NCBI GenBank assembly: GCA_019633425.1
Contig: WSUB01000029.1
Coordinates: 186,001 to 250,000 of the forward strand
DNA from: Tulasnella sp. 424
Taxonomy: Eukaryota; Basidiomycota; Agaricomycetes; Cantharellales; Tulasnellaceae
Direction: 5' to 3'
DNA: 64,000 nt
Shown here: positions 9,843-21,880 of the stretch, piece after piece
Numbering within the stretch: position 1 is the first letter of the stretch
Layout of the letters: each line of letters begins with the position of its first letter
Made by a program: the position numbers and the translations under genes
The notes under the pieces: model-generated
Told to the model about the DNA's origin: nothing
The model's input: only the letters and a program-made list of their open reading frames with translations
Database searches by the model: none

Positions 9843-12800
9843 TTAGAGATACAGACTATTTGCGAAGATAACAGATCCGGGACGTTCTAGCATCTCAAGC
9901 GACTTCGTGAATTTGTCCTCGAGTTCGGCATTTCCTATAGCATGCGCGGCTTGGGTCATCTGTCGGATTAGCTCTTGCAGCCGCCGGAAAGTCCTGATTA
10001 AGGATCCTTCAAAGACGTCCGTTTCCTTTATGTAGCAAAAATGACGACCGGTCAGTACCTTATTCCCGCAGCCGCAAACTCGAGAAGCGCTTGCCTTAGT
10101 AAGATCCATAAATTTCGCTCCCCGACACCAACTGATTACCGCGTCCATCAATTCGACCTTGAAGGACGCGACGTACTCGTCTTCATTGATCGGAAGCTTA
10201 GATTCCTTCGATACTGTCGCTATTCTTCGGGCGATCTCTTGCATAGTGCGGAGAGGGGCGGCAAGTTCTTCTTTCAGCTTCACCGTTGTTTCACTCTGAT
10301 GGTTCCCAGTGGGGTGTTAGCTCGTCAAGTTAAGTATCTGCATACAGACTTACCTTTTCTCCAAAAACGAAACAACTCAGGAGTGCTGCACACTGCTCAG
10401 GACTTAGCGGGTTGAAAACGCCATTGAAAATCATCTCCGTCAGAAGCAGTTCATCCCCTGTGCTGATTTCGCAGGCAACGCGGCCCTTCATCTCGATGAC
10501 GTCTCCCGAAGTTGTGAATCCTAGCCGACGAAGAACCCGCTTCCTGCACTTGAGTTCATCTAGCTGAATTACCTCCATCGCTGATTGGTACCGTTTCTTC
10601 AGGGATTTGACAAGTGCAAGTTGACCTTGCTTTTTCGAGAACGCTTCCAGAAGTTCGGGGAGCCGGGCGTCGGAGTGCAGTGAGTGACTGAACAACTTCT
10701 GTTCAAGAACTTTTACTTTCTATGAGAAAGCCACCGATACGTTAGCTGTGGCATAGAAGACTGAAAAGAGGAAAGCGCACTTCGACTAGCTGGACGAACT
10801 TCTCATCCGTAATTTTCATGTGCTTTAGAGGGTCAAGAGGCGGTGTTCCTTCTGGGAACCGCTTTTGGACTTCTAACAAAGACTTCCAAGCGTTTTGCCT
10901 TTCTGGCAAAGGTTTCAGGTCCTTGGGTAGGAACACTCGCAACACGCTGAGGTCTTGGATGGTCGACAGTAACACTGGGCAGACCATGGGCTCTCCCTTC
11001 TCTCCCGGAAGGCATGGTCGTATGCTGGTCTTGTCCTTTGATACAGTTGAAGTTGGATCGCAGTTGAGAAGGACATCCACGATATACTGATTTTGCGCAA
11101 TATCGGCAATAGGGGCTTTAGGTCCGTGCTACCACAGAAGATCAGCACATTAACCCGGCAGGGAAATTGAAAAATCTCCATACCTTTGGCTGCACACGTT
11201 TTATAAAATTGATCACGATGCCCCAACCGAAATCGTTGGTCTCATGTTTGACTCTTACGAGACGACCGGCCTGCAGGTACTGCAGAACGTACGTTGGGTG
11301 AGTTTTGACATCTCGCACGTCGTTGCCCAAGTCTTCAAGCTGTCGGCGGATTTCGTAGTATTCCGACACAGAGTCCTCATCTGGGACCGCCATCTTCTCG
11401 TAGACGGATTGAGCATGGTCCATTTCTAATATTGCAATTGGTGAGCAAAAGTCGGAGGAATCCCTGCGAGAGACAGATCTTACCCTGTTTGAACTTGGGC
11501 ACGTTCGTTTTGTTTTGGTGTTGGAAGAAACAACGCTGCAGCATGAATTCCGGACTCATTCCCTCTACTCGCATAAGGTTTAGGATCATGTTGTATCCCA
11601 GATGGAACGCCGAGTCTAACGCATCTGCCTCTCCCTTGACCATGGTCTTCGCAGCTTGAGGCTCCAACTTCTCGTCAATCATCATAATGACAATACCACG
11701 ATCGTCCAAACCACGACGCCCAGCACGACCCGACATCTGAATGTATTCTCCCGAAGTCAGATTCCGGAAATCCTTGCCATCGAATTTCCGAACTGATGTG
11801 AACACGACGGTTTTGGCTGGCATGTTGAGACCGATGGAGAACGTCTCCGTGGCAAAGAGAACTTTGATGAGGCCCTCTTGGAACAAGATTTCCACTGTCT
11901 CTTTGAGAATAGGAAGAAGCCCTCCGTGATGAATTCCGATACCGCGCTTGAGTAGTGGTCGCATTTGTTCGATCTGGGGGAGGGCACGATCTTCCTCCGA
12001 CAACACGTCCATCGCGTTGGTATAGATAGTATCCACTTGTTGAGATTCTTCCTCAGAGTTGAGTGATTCTTCTTTCACGTCGAGGGCCAGAGTTTCACAT
12101 TCCCGTTTTCCGAAAGCGAATATAATAACGGGGTTGAAGTGCTTCAACATGATCATTTTGACAATTTTAGCCACGTCGCTGGGACCTGGCATTATAATCA
12201 GTCTCCGAACGAGTTCAGTGGGAGAGGAAAGCTTACCTTTGGTGCCACCCTTCTTGGACTTGCCCTTCTTCCCTCGACCACCGCCGACCTTGGCGGGATC
12301 TTCGCCGTGTGGGTCTTTAATCAGGCCCATTGCTTTCTGAAAATTGTCCTCTTTGAATTCGCTCTTCTCGTTGACGACCATATAGATGCCGTCGCTGCCC
12401 GCGGGGAACAGGTAGTGTTGGAGGGGAGTGGGTCGGAAGTCGGTATAAACGACATGACAAGGAGCTTCGTGAATTTGCGATATCCACTCTGCGAACTGCA
12501 TGGCGTTCGGGATGGTGGCCGAAAGGAAGACAAAGTGGCAATTCTTGGGCAAAAGAATAATTGTCTCCTCCCAGACGACACCTCGTTCTGCGTGTATCAA
12601 TCCATTCGTCAGCGCAAAACCTCACAAGCTTTAAGCTTTGCGTACCTCTGTCACGCATGTAGTGTACTTCATCGAATATTACCCATGCGACTTCTCGCAC
12701 AACCTCTGAGCCTCGGTACAACATCGAACGCAAAATCTAGTTTCCAGCATATACAGTCAATGAGGGAACGCCAGGATCACACCTGTAACCTATTTACCTC

Positions 12801-13625
12801 AGTTGTCATAACCAGGCAAGAAGCGCTTGGGTTGATTGTGACGTCTCCGGTCATGAGCCCTACATCTCCAAACAGTGCTAAAAAGTCACGATACTTCTGA
12901 TTGCTAAGAGCCTGTGAGAAGATTAGGTGCTATTCCAGCTGATATTCTACAAGAATACGCAACTGACCTTGATCGGACTGGTATAGATGACTCGTTGCTT
13001 CTCTCGAAGGCATTGAGCAATGGCATATTCGGCAACCACTGTCTTTCCTGCGCTAGTGTGCGCTGAAACTAGAACACTTTCACTCCGCTCGATAGCATTG
13101 ATGGACATCCGCTGGAAAGGATCTAGGGTGAAGGGATATTCGCGAGCTGGTGGTGTAGCGGGGACATGCTGTTCGATTGGTACATATGGGTAGCCTGCTG
13201 GATATGCGACCCGATGTCTGACCTGAAATTTGGTGAGTGAGCCTCAGGAGTAAGCAGAGCAAGAAGAACGACCAGCGTACATGATGCGTTAACACAAGTT
13301 TCGCCCCGTCCGCTTGGCCACCAGTTAAGCCAGCGTCCGCCTTGACTTCGCGCTGGGCCTCTGTCTCGAATTCATCCGTTACGACCGCAGTTGGTTCGTC
13401 GATGCGAAGCCTCTTCAGCACTGGCTCATCATCATCCTCTGCGTCGTCACCCTCATGGTTTTCTCCGTCCACTTCCATAGCTTTGACCCCGTTCGAAGGT
13501 TCCTCCATAGGTTCAGGTGCAGCAGCGTGCTTTCTCTTCTTCTTCTTCGGTCGGTCAACCGGTATTGATTCGTCAGGTTCAGGAGCTGGCCCCGAAAGAA
13601 ACCCAAACATGTCTGTAGCATCCAT
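9843..13625 (-). CDS. MTR4: Exosome-activating DExH-box RNA helicase Mtr4
   Basis: Mtr4 (human MTREX) unwinds RNA for the nuclear exosome and is the helicase of the TRAMP complex. The acidic, Lys-rich N-terminus ([12 protein letters not shown]) is followed by [14 protein letters not shown], the Walker A segment [32 protein letters not shown], the DExH box [27 protein letters not shown], and [15 protein letters not shown] of domain 2. Downstream are the arch/KOW region ([30 protein letters not shown]) and the C-terminal helical domain ending [16 protein letters not shown], a typical Mtr4 terminus. The arch separates it from plain Ski2-type fragments. About nine short introns are used and the product is about 1,090 residues, full length. 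The ATG at 13625 is the first Met of the frame that begins with the acidic N-terminus. Confidence 0.95.
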
Positions 13626-13952
13626 CTTGATGTGGGCGCTGAGGAAGGAATCGAGGAGTACAGTGGTTGAGAAAATATCCTGATCTAAACTGGAAGGTAG
13701 ATGAAACCGCGAGAAACCATGAGGAAAGGCGCGATAAGATAACGAAGGTCCGTCCAGAACACGCAAGATAGCAATGTACCAACCGACAAAGGCTTTGGTT
13801 CTCAGAGAGTCTCGAGAATTTTACTGCCCTATCGCTTGGGTATCCCGAAACATTCTACGTACGTATGTATACCACGCGCAATGAACTTTTAAATACCACT
13901 TGTGATTGGATATATAATGATCGATATATACCAGATATAATGAGATAATAAC

Positions 13953-15338
13953 TCAAGATATATAGAGCTTGCCGACGGTGGTCAATTGACCATTTGCGTT
14001 GAGCATGTCCTTAGCTGATGACGGAACGGAATCAAATCAGCTTCCGACACTCAGTAGCAATATACTCCGCCGAACTCACCCGTGCCAGAGTAGAATGCAC
14101 CAAAGAATGCGTATTTGACGACTGCGGGCTCGTTGTCCAAGTAAGCTACAACGATAGTTGTTCTTGCGTTAGCAGGACCCTCTCTAGGATGAGAAAAAGT
14201 CGTTCTTACAAAACGCCAGAGGCAAGAACTGAGTGAAGCTGTCGACCGTGGCATATCTGTTGAGAACGAGCCCTCGTTAGTGCGTGCAGAGTTGATCGGT
14301 TCAGAGAGTGCCACGCACTGGTCCCAGTCAAAACCGAATTCTAAACAGGAATGACATCTTTTAGTGACAACTATCCCGTAGGTTTCTGGAGCGAGGGGAG
14401 AACTCACCCGTTAGATAGAGAGGCTTGTTGTACTTCTTAGCGTCGTTGACGAATGCCTTGAAGTCGTCGATCCAACCGCCATACCAGTGAATTGCTACAG
14501 AGACCGATCAGCCAGGCTGTCGTTTAGCAGGCGCTCGTCCCCAGCTTACCGACGCCGTCGATGTGGCAGCCAGTGCAGGCAGACAAGAACGAGTCGAGCC
14601 AAGCCAAACCTCCAGGAGAACCAGCGTTCGTGACGGCGGGACTAATTAATTTGATGGTGCTGTTCTGGGCCTTGATAGGTTCGATGTACTGCTTCCAAAC
14701 TGAAACGAAGGATCAGCGTCGAGAACGAGTGCACGTAATGAGCCAAGGACATACGAGACGCGGCAGTAGCGGGACTCAAGTTGGACTAGCAGCGTGAACA
14801 GGGGCGGATCAGATCGTAATTGGCGGAACAAATGCCAAGCACGGCTCACCTGGCCACCGTTATCCGGTTCGTTGAAGCCAAGGAGATAACCAGCACCGTC
14901 TTGTTGGAGATTGGTAGCCAGGGAGGCAATTCCTCCAGAGCCCCATTGCATGGCGTAGTAAGACGGGATGGACGAGAAGATGGATTTCTTGGTCGTGCCC
15001 CAATTCTTAAGAAGGGCAAAACGTCGGTCTAATGACAACTGAGGAGGGGGATGATGGTACTCACGTAGATCCAGTCGACTTTACCTCCAGGCAAGAAGAC
15101 GTTGGGGTTGAAAGCTGAAACAACTACGTCAGACGCTGTGAAAACCTGCTGGTCGTCTTCTGGTACGTACGATTGCTATGAGCGAAAATAGTCCGTCAGC
15201 GTTCTGCTGAAGGTGTATAGAGGGATGGGTAGATACGTACTCGGAGGGCCAAGCAAGACCGCGCTTAGCAGCATCAGCCGCAGGGAGGAGAACAAGAGTC
15301 GCCGCAGTAAGCAAAGTCGAGAACTTGAACGAAACCAT
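13953..15338 (-). CDS. Secreted GH128 beta-1,3-glucanase-like protein
   Basis: GH128 enzymes such as Lentinula Glu1 cut beta-1,3-glucan in fungal walls; related Asl1 proteins are wall-bound. The N-terminus from the ATG at 15338 is a clear signal peptide (MVSFKFSTLLTAATLVLLPA, cleavage near ADA|AKRG) followed by KRGLAWPSEY. Further on are NWGTTKKSIFSSIPSYYAMQ, LLGFNEPDNGGQ with the likely acid/base Glu, and HWYGGWIDDFKAFV with LYLTEFGFDWDQ, which holds the likely nucleophile Glu after a splice G|AA. The C-terminus is KYAFFGAFYSGT, then DMLNANGQLTTVGKLYIS. The gene is cut by about eight or nine short introns, so the product is only about 290 residues. Both catalytic residues survive. It lies next to the repeat-rich gene-poor stretch. 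Confidence 0.9.
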
Positions 15339-15982
15339 GTCGCTTTTCCGCTGGTTGCTTTCGAGGGAGAGTGTTCAAAGGCAAGGACCGAGGATGTCGC
15401 TTGATGTTCTTCCTCTGGTCCCCCGCCCAGATAGCGCGTTTTAGTACTCTCGAGTCGGGTAATATCTCTACCAGAGAGATAGAGTTTTAAAAAGAGAGAT
15501 TGTCCGAAAGACCGTTTAGCAAGTCCCCGAGTCTACAAGGAGTCAATGGCGAAGGCGGGAGAACAGGAATGGGAATGGCAAAACGAAGAGGGCGATTGCG
15601 CGCAGGGTCGAAAGGCCGCGACATTTCGGCGCATTGGGATCAGGTCCAACGGTTGAAATTGAAGGTCCACCCGTTGGTCCACCCAAAAAAGGCGGGTCGG
15701 TTGAACTTGCGCGAAGTGTCGGTTCGAAGCCGACCCGACGTCGAAACGTCTTTTTCCCATTCGAGAACCGAAGCCGCTTCGACGCGCCTGAGCCATTAAT
15801 AACAGACACTTAGGAGGCGACAAAAAGAAGCGCATTTAGAAAGGGGGCGCGGGGGCGGCGGGTGAATGCAAGGAAAGAAACCGTCGCTGCTCTGAATTCA
15901 TGCTGGGAATCGCCGAGATTTGACGGACCGTTCGGGTGTACTGCTAGTCGCGAAATTCTTGCAATTCACCCGTCGGCGCGTC
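15339..15982. other. Intergenic region upstream of the glucanase gene
   Basis: This should contain the glucanase promoter. Several open frames on both strands (for example 15500-15799 plus and 15533-15835 minus) overlap one another and have no recognisable domain, codon pattern or intron support. I see no RNA gene in it. Confidence 0.45.
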
Positions 15983-17165
15983 GGGGGACTTGGCGAAATT
16001 GGCGAGGCGGGTCATGGGATGTGTCCCTGGGCGGATAGAGGATACTTACAGTTAACCTACTAGCTTAGCCTGTATCAGACCCGGCAAATGGCGAGGCCTC
16101 TATAATTGGATGGGGTCACGTGATCGTCGTACGGGGAAATCGGCTCTGTCGTTTCGCCTCTTCTAGAGAATGCAATAGCACTGATTACTCAGCACGGAGG
16201 GTGAACAGCTGCTTGGACATGGTGGACCGTCAGGGACTTCTCCTGGACACCATATCTAGCCGATGAAGTGGAAGTACGCGTTCCCCCCCCGGGGGACTTG
16301 GCGAAATTGGCAAGACGGGTCATGAAATGTGTCCTTGAGCAGAGATAGGATGCTCCACAGTAAACCTCTCAGCGTTTCCTGCAACAGACTTCGCGACCGG
16401 TGAGGGCTTCATAATTGGAAGAGGTCACGTGATCCTCGCACGGGGAACGTTTCGCCTGTTCTTGAGGCAATGGCACTGATTACTCCGCACGGACACGGAG
16501 AGTGAATAGCTGCTTGGACATGGTGTACCGTTAAGGGCTTCTCCTATAACTATACACTATATCTAGCTCATGAGGTGGAAGTACGAGTACTCCCCGTCCT
16601 CCCGACTTGGCGAAATTGGCGAGACGGGTCATGAGATGTGTCATGAGATGTGTCCTTGAGCGGATAGAGGATGCTCACAATTAACCTCCCAGCGTTTCCT
16701 GTAACAGACTTAGCGACGGGTGAGGGTTTCATGATTGGACGGGCTCATGTGATAGTCTCACGGGAAATCAACTCGAGAGTCTCGCCTCTTCTAGAGGATG
16801 CAATGGCACTGATTATTCACGAGCACGGAGGGTAAATAGCTGCTTGGTCGTTAGGGGCTTCTCCTATACACTGCATCTAGCCCATGAGATGGAAGTACGG
16901 GTACCCCCCTCACTCAGCGAAATTGGCGAGACGGGCCATGAGATATGCCCTTGAGCGGATAGAGGATGCTCACAGTTAACCTCCCCAGCGTCTCTTGCAA
17001 CAGACTTAGCGACGGGTGAATCGGAAGGGCTCACGTGATCGTCTCACGGAGAAATCGGCTCAGGTTGTCTCGTCTTGTCTGGAGGATGCAATCGCACTGA
17101 ATACTTAGCACAGACGACGAAGAGCTGTTTTAGCACGGTGTACTGAAGAATCTTCCTGCACACTG
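15983..17165. repeat. Tandem repeat, about four copies of a ~308-bp unit
   Basis: Units begin near 15983, 16291, 16600 and 16910. Each starts with GACTTGGCGAAATTGGC (partly lost in the last copy) and then contains in the same order: GAC/GGGTCATG...TGTCC, GCGGATAGAGGATGCT, a GTTAACCT block, TCACGTGATC (ATGTG in the third copy), GATGCAATGGCACTGATTA, GCTGCTTGGACATGGTG and CTTCTCCT...ATCTAGC. Copies differ by scattered substitutions and small indels, and the fourth lacks a short internal stretch and fades out near 17165. No continuous reading frame runs through the units, so this is non-coding satellite-like DNA. The repeated CACGTG palindrome is a possible binding site for bHLH/bZIP-type factors. 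Confidence 0.85.
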
Positions 17166-17250
17166 GACCAAAACCAGGAGGTGGAAACGGGGCATTCTTA
17201 GTGCTCCAAAAACGGAGGCCGAAGCTCGGAATGGGAAGCCCGTCCTCGCC

Positions 17251-17554
17251 ATGGTGTCGCAAGAGTTAAAGTCGAGCAGGAGGCAGATGGACGTGGGAGC
17301 CTCGCATTCAACGCAGCCTCATTCATATACTTCAAGGGTTCAAAGGGCACTAAATTACTCAGAAGACGACGGCAGCCCCAATATTGAACCGGGGTTGCTC
17401 GAGCATTTCGTGGCAGACATCAAGCTCCACCAGTGTTAATGTTCTCAAGAGGCTTGCACGAGCCATCGAGAAGGCCGGCATGCTCGACATCACGGCCAAC
17501 TATGTCGAAGTCTCTCGTACCGAGAACAGCAAAAGAGGGTTCTGAGCGAGGCCC
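17251..17554 (+). pseudogene. Possible gene relic, frameshifted
   Basis: A plus-strand frame of 62 codons (MVSQELKSSRRQMDVGASH and later EPGLLEHFVADI) ends at a TAA near 17439. The next frame then continues with VNVLKRLARAIEKAGMLDI and YVEVSRTENSKRGF to a TGA. The two halves look like one protein interrupted by a one-base shift. I know no family for it. It sits at the end of the repeat array in an otherwise empty stretch. A chance open frame is possible. Confidence 0.3.
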
Positions 17555-19338
17555 TGGAAGCATGAACGGCACATGGCCGCGGGCATGAACTTGATTGCTA
17601 GGCGAATAATGGCAGGTGCCCGGCTAGATCATCGTGGTCTTGGCTCGTCGTTCTGCAAGGGAGAGAGACTCGGTTGCGGCCGAAAGTCCCATTTGGGAGG
17701 CGGTCGCTTGGTGACTACATATTTAAAGCGATTAAAGATCTTTAAATAACATAATGTTTTTTTCAAAAGGAATTTCGATGCTAATTGCGGGTAGGGTGGG
17801 CAACCACGGGATCTGCATCTCTAATCCATCGGGTAGAAGGGAGGTGCAACACGCGTTTACACTGTGTTGAACAGAGGGGAGCTTCGATATCGCCTCGATT
17901 TGCCCGTGCGCAACCTATCATACATCGCGTGCATTTTCGATACAAACTCGATACGCAGGGGCAGATTTAGATACTCGGGTAGGCGGCCAGCTACGATCAC
18001 CGGACGGAGGGTGCACCCTTGGGAAGAGGAACGAAGCTACCAAATTTGGCGCCCATCCGGCGGCGGCGTTCCACCATAGAGCGCGGCAACACCCACGGGG
18101 TACAATGAGCCGCCTAGTCGGGACATGATGAGTTGAAGCATGGTTGGCTGAAAGGGAACTCATTATCTGCGCGTGTCAAAACGAGATAGCGCTATCGGAA
18201 GCGTCCGTTCAGCCGTTGGGCATAGGCGTGTTCATGGGAACGGACCGAAGGGAGGCCTGGAACAATGAAAGGGCGGTTCGGAAACAGAGTGTCTTTTAAC
18301 CAGTGTCTTGGAGTTGAGAACTTGACTTGGATGAGGACTCGGCGAGAAGATGTTGGAGTTTGGTGGCTTGCTAGGTTCGATAAGCTCTTCTTCGAACGCT
18401 GCGAAAACGTTGCGCACGCCCTGCAAGACACCCTCGGGTACCACCAAATGGCTGTAAGGAGACACTAAGAGCATCGATTGGTGCTTTCCCTGTGGACACT
18501 GCGTCTAGTGATCCTGAAAAGGGCGAAAGATTTGTGTTGGGACGCGTGCTGTAGGCATGCCGCCAATGGCTGGAACGGGGAGTGAAGGCGTGCCCCATCC
18601 GTGCCGAGTCCCAGTAAGGGAAAACAACGTGCCAGCCTCTCGTAATTTACCAAGGTTTAAGTCACCGGATTGTACAACAAAAAAAAAAAGCCATCGGAAG
18701 GGTACTCTGCTCACTTTGTGGCCTGATCTCTCGAAGGCTTGAAAAAAAGGGAGCGAATTGGAGAAAAGTGCTGCGCAAATACATAAAACAAAGATGAAAC
18801 TCGGAAATGCGCAAAGCCGAGTCACACGTAAACCATATTATGAAAACGGCAAGGTCCGAAAAGAGGCTAGGACGGGACGCATCAACTTGGATACGATTAG
18901 CCGTCGGATTGGAGCGATTTTGGGCGTTTGTCTAGGGAAGTGCGGATGGGCGCTGTTGAAAGCTCCGAAAAAGAAACGTGAGAATCGGATGTGCCTGGTG
19001 AAATTGCCAACGATCGGAAGTCCAACAGCCGCGAATCGCGTCCCCCCCGCGCCTGTTTTGGTTTGCCGCCGGCGGCTTTGCGCGCTGGAGAATGCTATTT
19101 TGGAGGAGAAATATCGCTCGTGATCATCGATATCGAGGTTTTCTCATGAGATATGGGCGGGGGACGGGGGCGTCGGTGTTGGATTGAGACCGGGAGTGGA
19201 CCCTTTGAAAATGCAACAGGCACAACAAGTACATCGCCCTTTTTTTGCTTCTAATCTCATAAACCGGGATGTGACGAGTCCTTTTCCGCCCGGAAGCCAC
19301 GCATCCAGCCCTCTCCCATCAACACCGTCTCCCAACCA
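17555..19338. other. Gene-poor stretch
   Basis: No convincing gene. A 121-codon plus frame (18758-19123) is Lys/Arg-rich with no intron or domain support and is not counted. A short AT-rich inverted repeat (ATTTAAAG...CTTTAAAT) lies near 17722-17746, with a T-run behind it. A poly-A run occurs at about 18678. Confidence 0.45.
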
Positions 19339-19339
19339 T

Positions 19340-19346
19340 TTATAAA
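19340..19346 (+). promoter_or_regulatory. TATA box of the hydroxy-acid oxidase gene
   Basis: TTATAAA lies about 110 bases before the ATG at 19454, followed by a C/T-rich stretch (CTCCTCCCTCCCTCACC type) typical of strong fungal promoters. The gene's consistent use of C-ending codons also suggests high expression. Confidence 0.5.
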
Positions 19347-19453
19347 CCCTCGACTTCAGCGTATCTGCCAGCACACAGTCCTCCCTCCCTCACCTCCCCA
19401 CCCCCCAAAGCACTCTCCTCCTCTAAACTCACGTTCGAGTAACTAAAACTACT

Positions 19454-21165
19454 ATGGACCCCCATCAGAAGTGCAAGTCTCCTTCCCCCGCGTACTCGCT
19501 CTACCAGCGCGAGATCTTCCTCGCCGGCGCAAAGGGCATCAGTGAGTACCTACCATTGGTCGTTCCGTTTCGTTGTTCAAACCAGTTTCCCTGATCGCCA
19601 TCGTTTTCATTTTTGCGTTCAGACCCATCATTCTCTATTGAGCCCGAGAAGCTTGAGATCTCTGCTAAGCAGAAGCTCACTGGTGCTGCTTTCTCTTACG
19701 TCGCTGCCACCGCCGGCTCTGGCTGGACCGAGCGTGCCAACAGGTCAGTACAATTCCAATTCAGATTGCGTTGGGCTGAGCCGAAGTGGCCTTGGCGTTG
19801 TGTTGTTGCGGCGTGCTGACATGCCCGCCGACTGCTGCTTCGATCATTTTGTCCACGTGTAGGGAGGCATTCTACCATTGGAGGATCATCCCCAGGGCTC
19901 TCGAAGACACCTGCTGCCGTGACCTCACCGTCTGCCTCTTCGGCCACCGCATCCCAGCCCCAGTTATCTTCGCTCCCATCGGCTTGAACAGCTTCTACGA
20001 CTGCTGCGGTGGCGAGACCATCCCCGCCAAGTACGTGTTTCGCGTTATCTGCTCTGCACTCGAGCTGGGACCCTAATCAAAACACCAATTTCTCAGGATT
20101 GCTGGTGAACTTGGACTTCCCTACTGCCTTTCCACCGCTGCCAGCTGCAGCATCGAGAATGTCGCTGCCGCTAACGACTTCGGTGCTCTCGTCAAGAACG
20201 ACTCCAACTCCGTCTGGCGCGGTCCCTCAGGCACTCACGGCCACCCCAAGGCTCCTCGCTTCTTCCAGCTCTACATGGGCCACGATGACGAAGTGACCCT
20301 TTCCCTCCTCAACCGTGCCTGGACCTCCGGCTACGATGTCCTCATGTTCACCGTCGACGCGTGGCAGACTGGCTGGGCCAGCGAGGCCATCGACAACGCC
20401 AGCTATCCCTTCTACGAGGGCAAGGGCAACGACATCGGTCTCTCCGACGCCGTCTTCGTTAAGAAGCACGGTGACTGCAAGACCGACACCACCAAGTGGG
20501 TCGACCACCACGTCTACCACGGCAAGGCCCACATCTGGGAGAAGGTCCGCTGGCTCGTCTGGCAATGGAGGCACAGTAAGTGATCGGTCTCACGTTCACC
20601 GCGGACCTGGTTCTAATTAAATCGCTGGTCAATAGTCACCGGTGGCCGCCCCGTCGTCCTGAAGGGTATCTTGTCCGCTCACGATGCCCTCAAGGCTCTC
20701 GAATACGGCTGCGACGGTATCGTCGTCTCCAACCACGGTGGCCGTCAAATCGACGGTGAGACCGCCTCGCTCGACGTCCTCCCCGAGATCGTCGAAGCCG
20801 TCAAGGGCCGCATGACCATCCTCTTCGACTCTGGCATCCGCACTGGTTCCGACATCTTCAAGGCTGTTGCCCTCGGTGCTGACGCTGTCCTCGTTGGTCG
20901 CCCATGGGTCTACGGTATGGCTCACGGTGGCGAGCGTGGTGTCCGACAGTACGTGCTCAATTGTTTGGCTGGGGGAGAGTTTGATTACTGACGAGCGTGT
21001 TTTTTTCACTCTAACAGCGTCATGAAGAGCTTGCTCGCCGACTTGGACATCACCATGACCCTTGCCGGTTACAAGTCGCTCAAGCTCGACGTCAACGCTT
21101 CTGCTCTCAGGTGGCACCCCACTGGCACTTCTCCCTCTGCTACCGTCCCCTGCTGCAAGCTCTAA
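19454..21165 (+). CDS. FMN-dependent alpha-hydroxy-acid oxidase (lactate 2-monooxygenase-like)
   Basis: Members oxidise L-2-hydroxy acids such as lactate or glycolate with FMN. The spliced product begins MDPHQKCKSPSPAYSLYQRE, followed by LTGAAFSYVAATAGSGWTER and WRIIPRALEDTCCRDLTV; then FAPIGLNSFYDCCGGETIPA, LSTAASCSIENVA and FFQLYMGHDDEVTLSLLNRA. The FMN and catalytic region has VVLKGILSAHDALKALEYG, VSNHGGRQIDG with the active-site His and Arg, LFDSGIRTGSDIFKAVALGA, and VGRPWVYG. The active site is therefore complete. The C-terminus is ATVPCCKL. Five or six introns are present, and the product is about 395 residues. The protein has unusual Cys-Cys pairs (four). No signal peptide or peroxisomal SKL ending is seen, so it is probably cytosolic. 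The exact substrate cannot be told from sequence. Confidence 0.9.
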
Positions 21166-21880
21166 ACAGCCCGCTGTACTTTGAGTCGGAGGTGGATGAT
21201 CGTATGAGGAGTACGACGGACCTACGTAGTTTATGAGGATTGTTCTCTTTTTTGTCAAACGTTGTCTATTTCGTAATCGTTACCTTTCACGCAACAAAAA
21301 TGGATCATGTCCCCGCCATGACGGACCTTCACACCTAAAAGCGTGCACATATCATGAGTGAAAAGCCGACTTGCATGGCATGAGGACCTTTGAAAGCCGA
21401 CTGGGAATTTTGCTTCTATTATTTTCAATTTTTTGAAATGTTTACAGCGCTGCACCCATTCCCCCTTTTGGTCTCGGTTCATTTCGAAATCTCGCGAAAC
21501 CAGTGTGCGATCGTCCACAGCCTTTGGCCCTTTGTCAGTCCTTCCCCTTTCGCTACTTTTACAAAACACACAAAAACCCAAGCGCGACAAACGCCCGACA
21601 GTTCTTAAAGACGTCTTTCTTGGTACGGGTCGCGAGTCGACCGTCGCTCGGTCTCGCTCTAATCCTTCGCTGGACGAATTACCACCAACCCGCTGAGCCA
21701 CCCTTCCAACTCCACCAACGTCGTTCAGCTCACTCGGCCGCGCAGAAGAAGGTCGTCCAAAGCATCAAACCGAGCTATTCACCCCCGTTACCGAGGAAAA
21801 GGGAACAAGGACAGAAGCAGCAGCAGAAATCGTTCGCGAAGCGCGAGTCGAAAAAGTTGGTTGCGGCAGACCTTCCTAGG

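Noticed and set aside
12139..12900. 253-codon plus-strand open frame
   Set aside because: Antisense shadow of MTR4, which has unmistakable helicase motifs on the minus strand.
18758..19123. 121-codon Lys/Arg-rich plus frame
   Set aside because: No domain, no intron structure, and an amino-acid composition expected from the local base composition.
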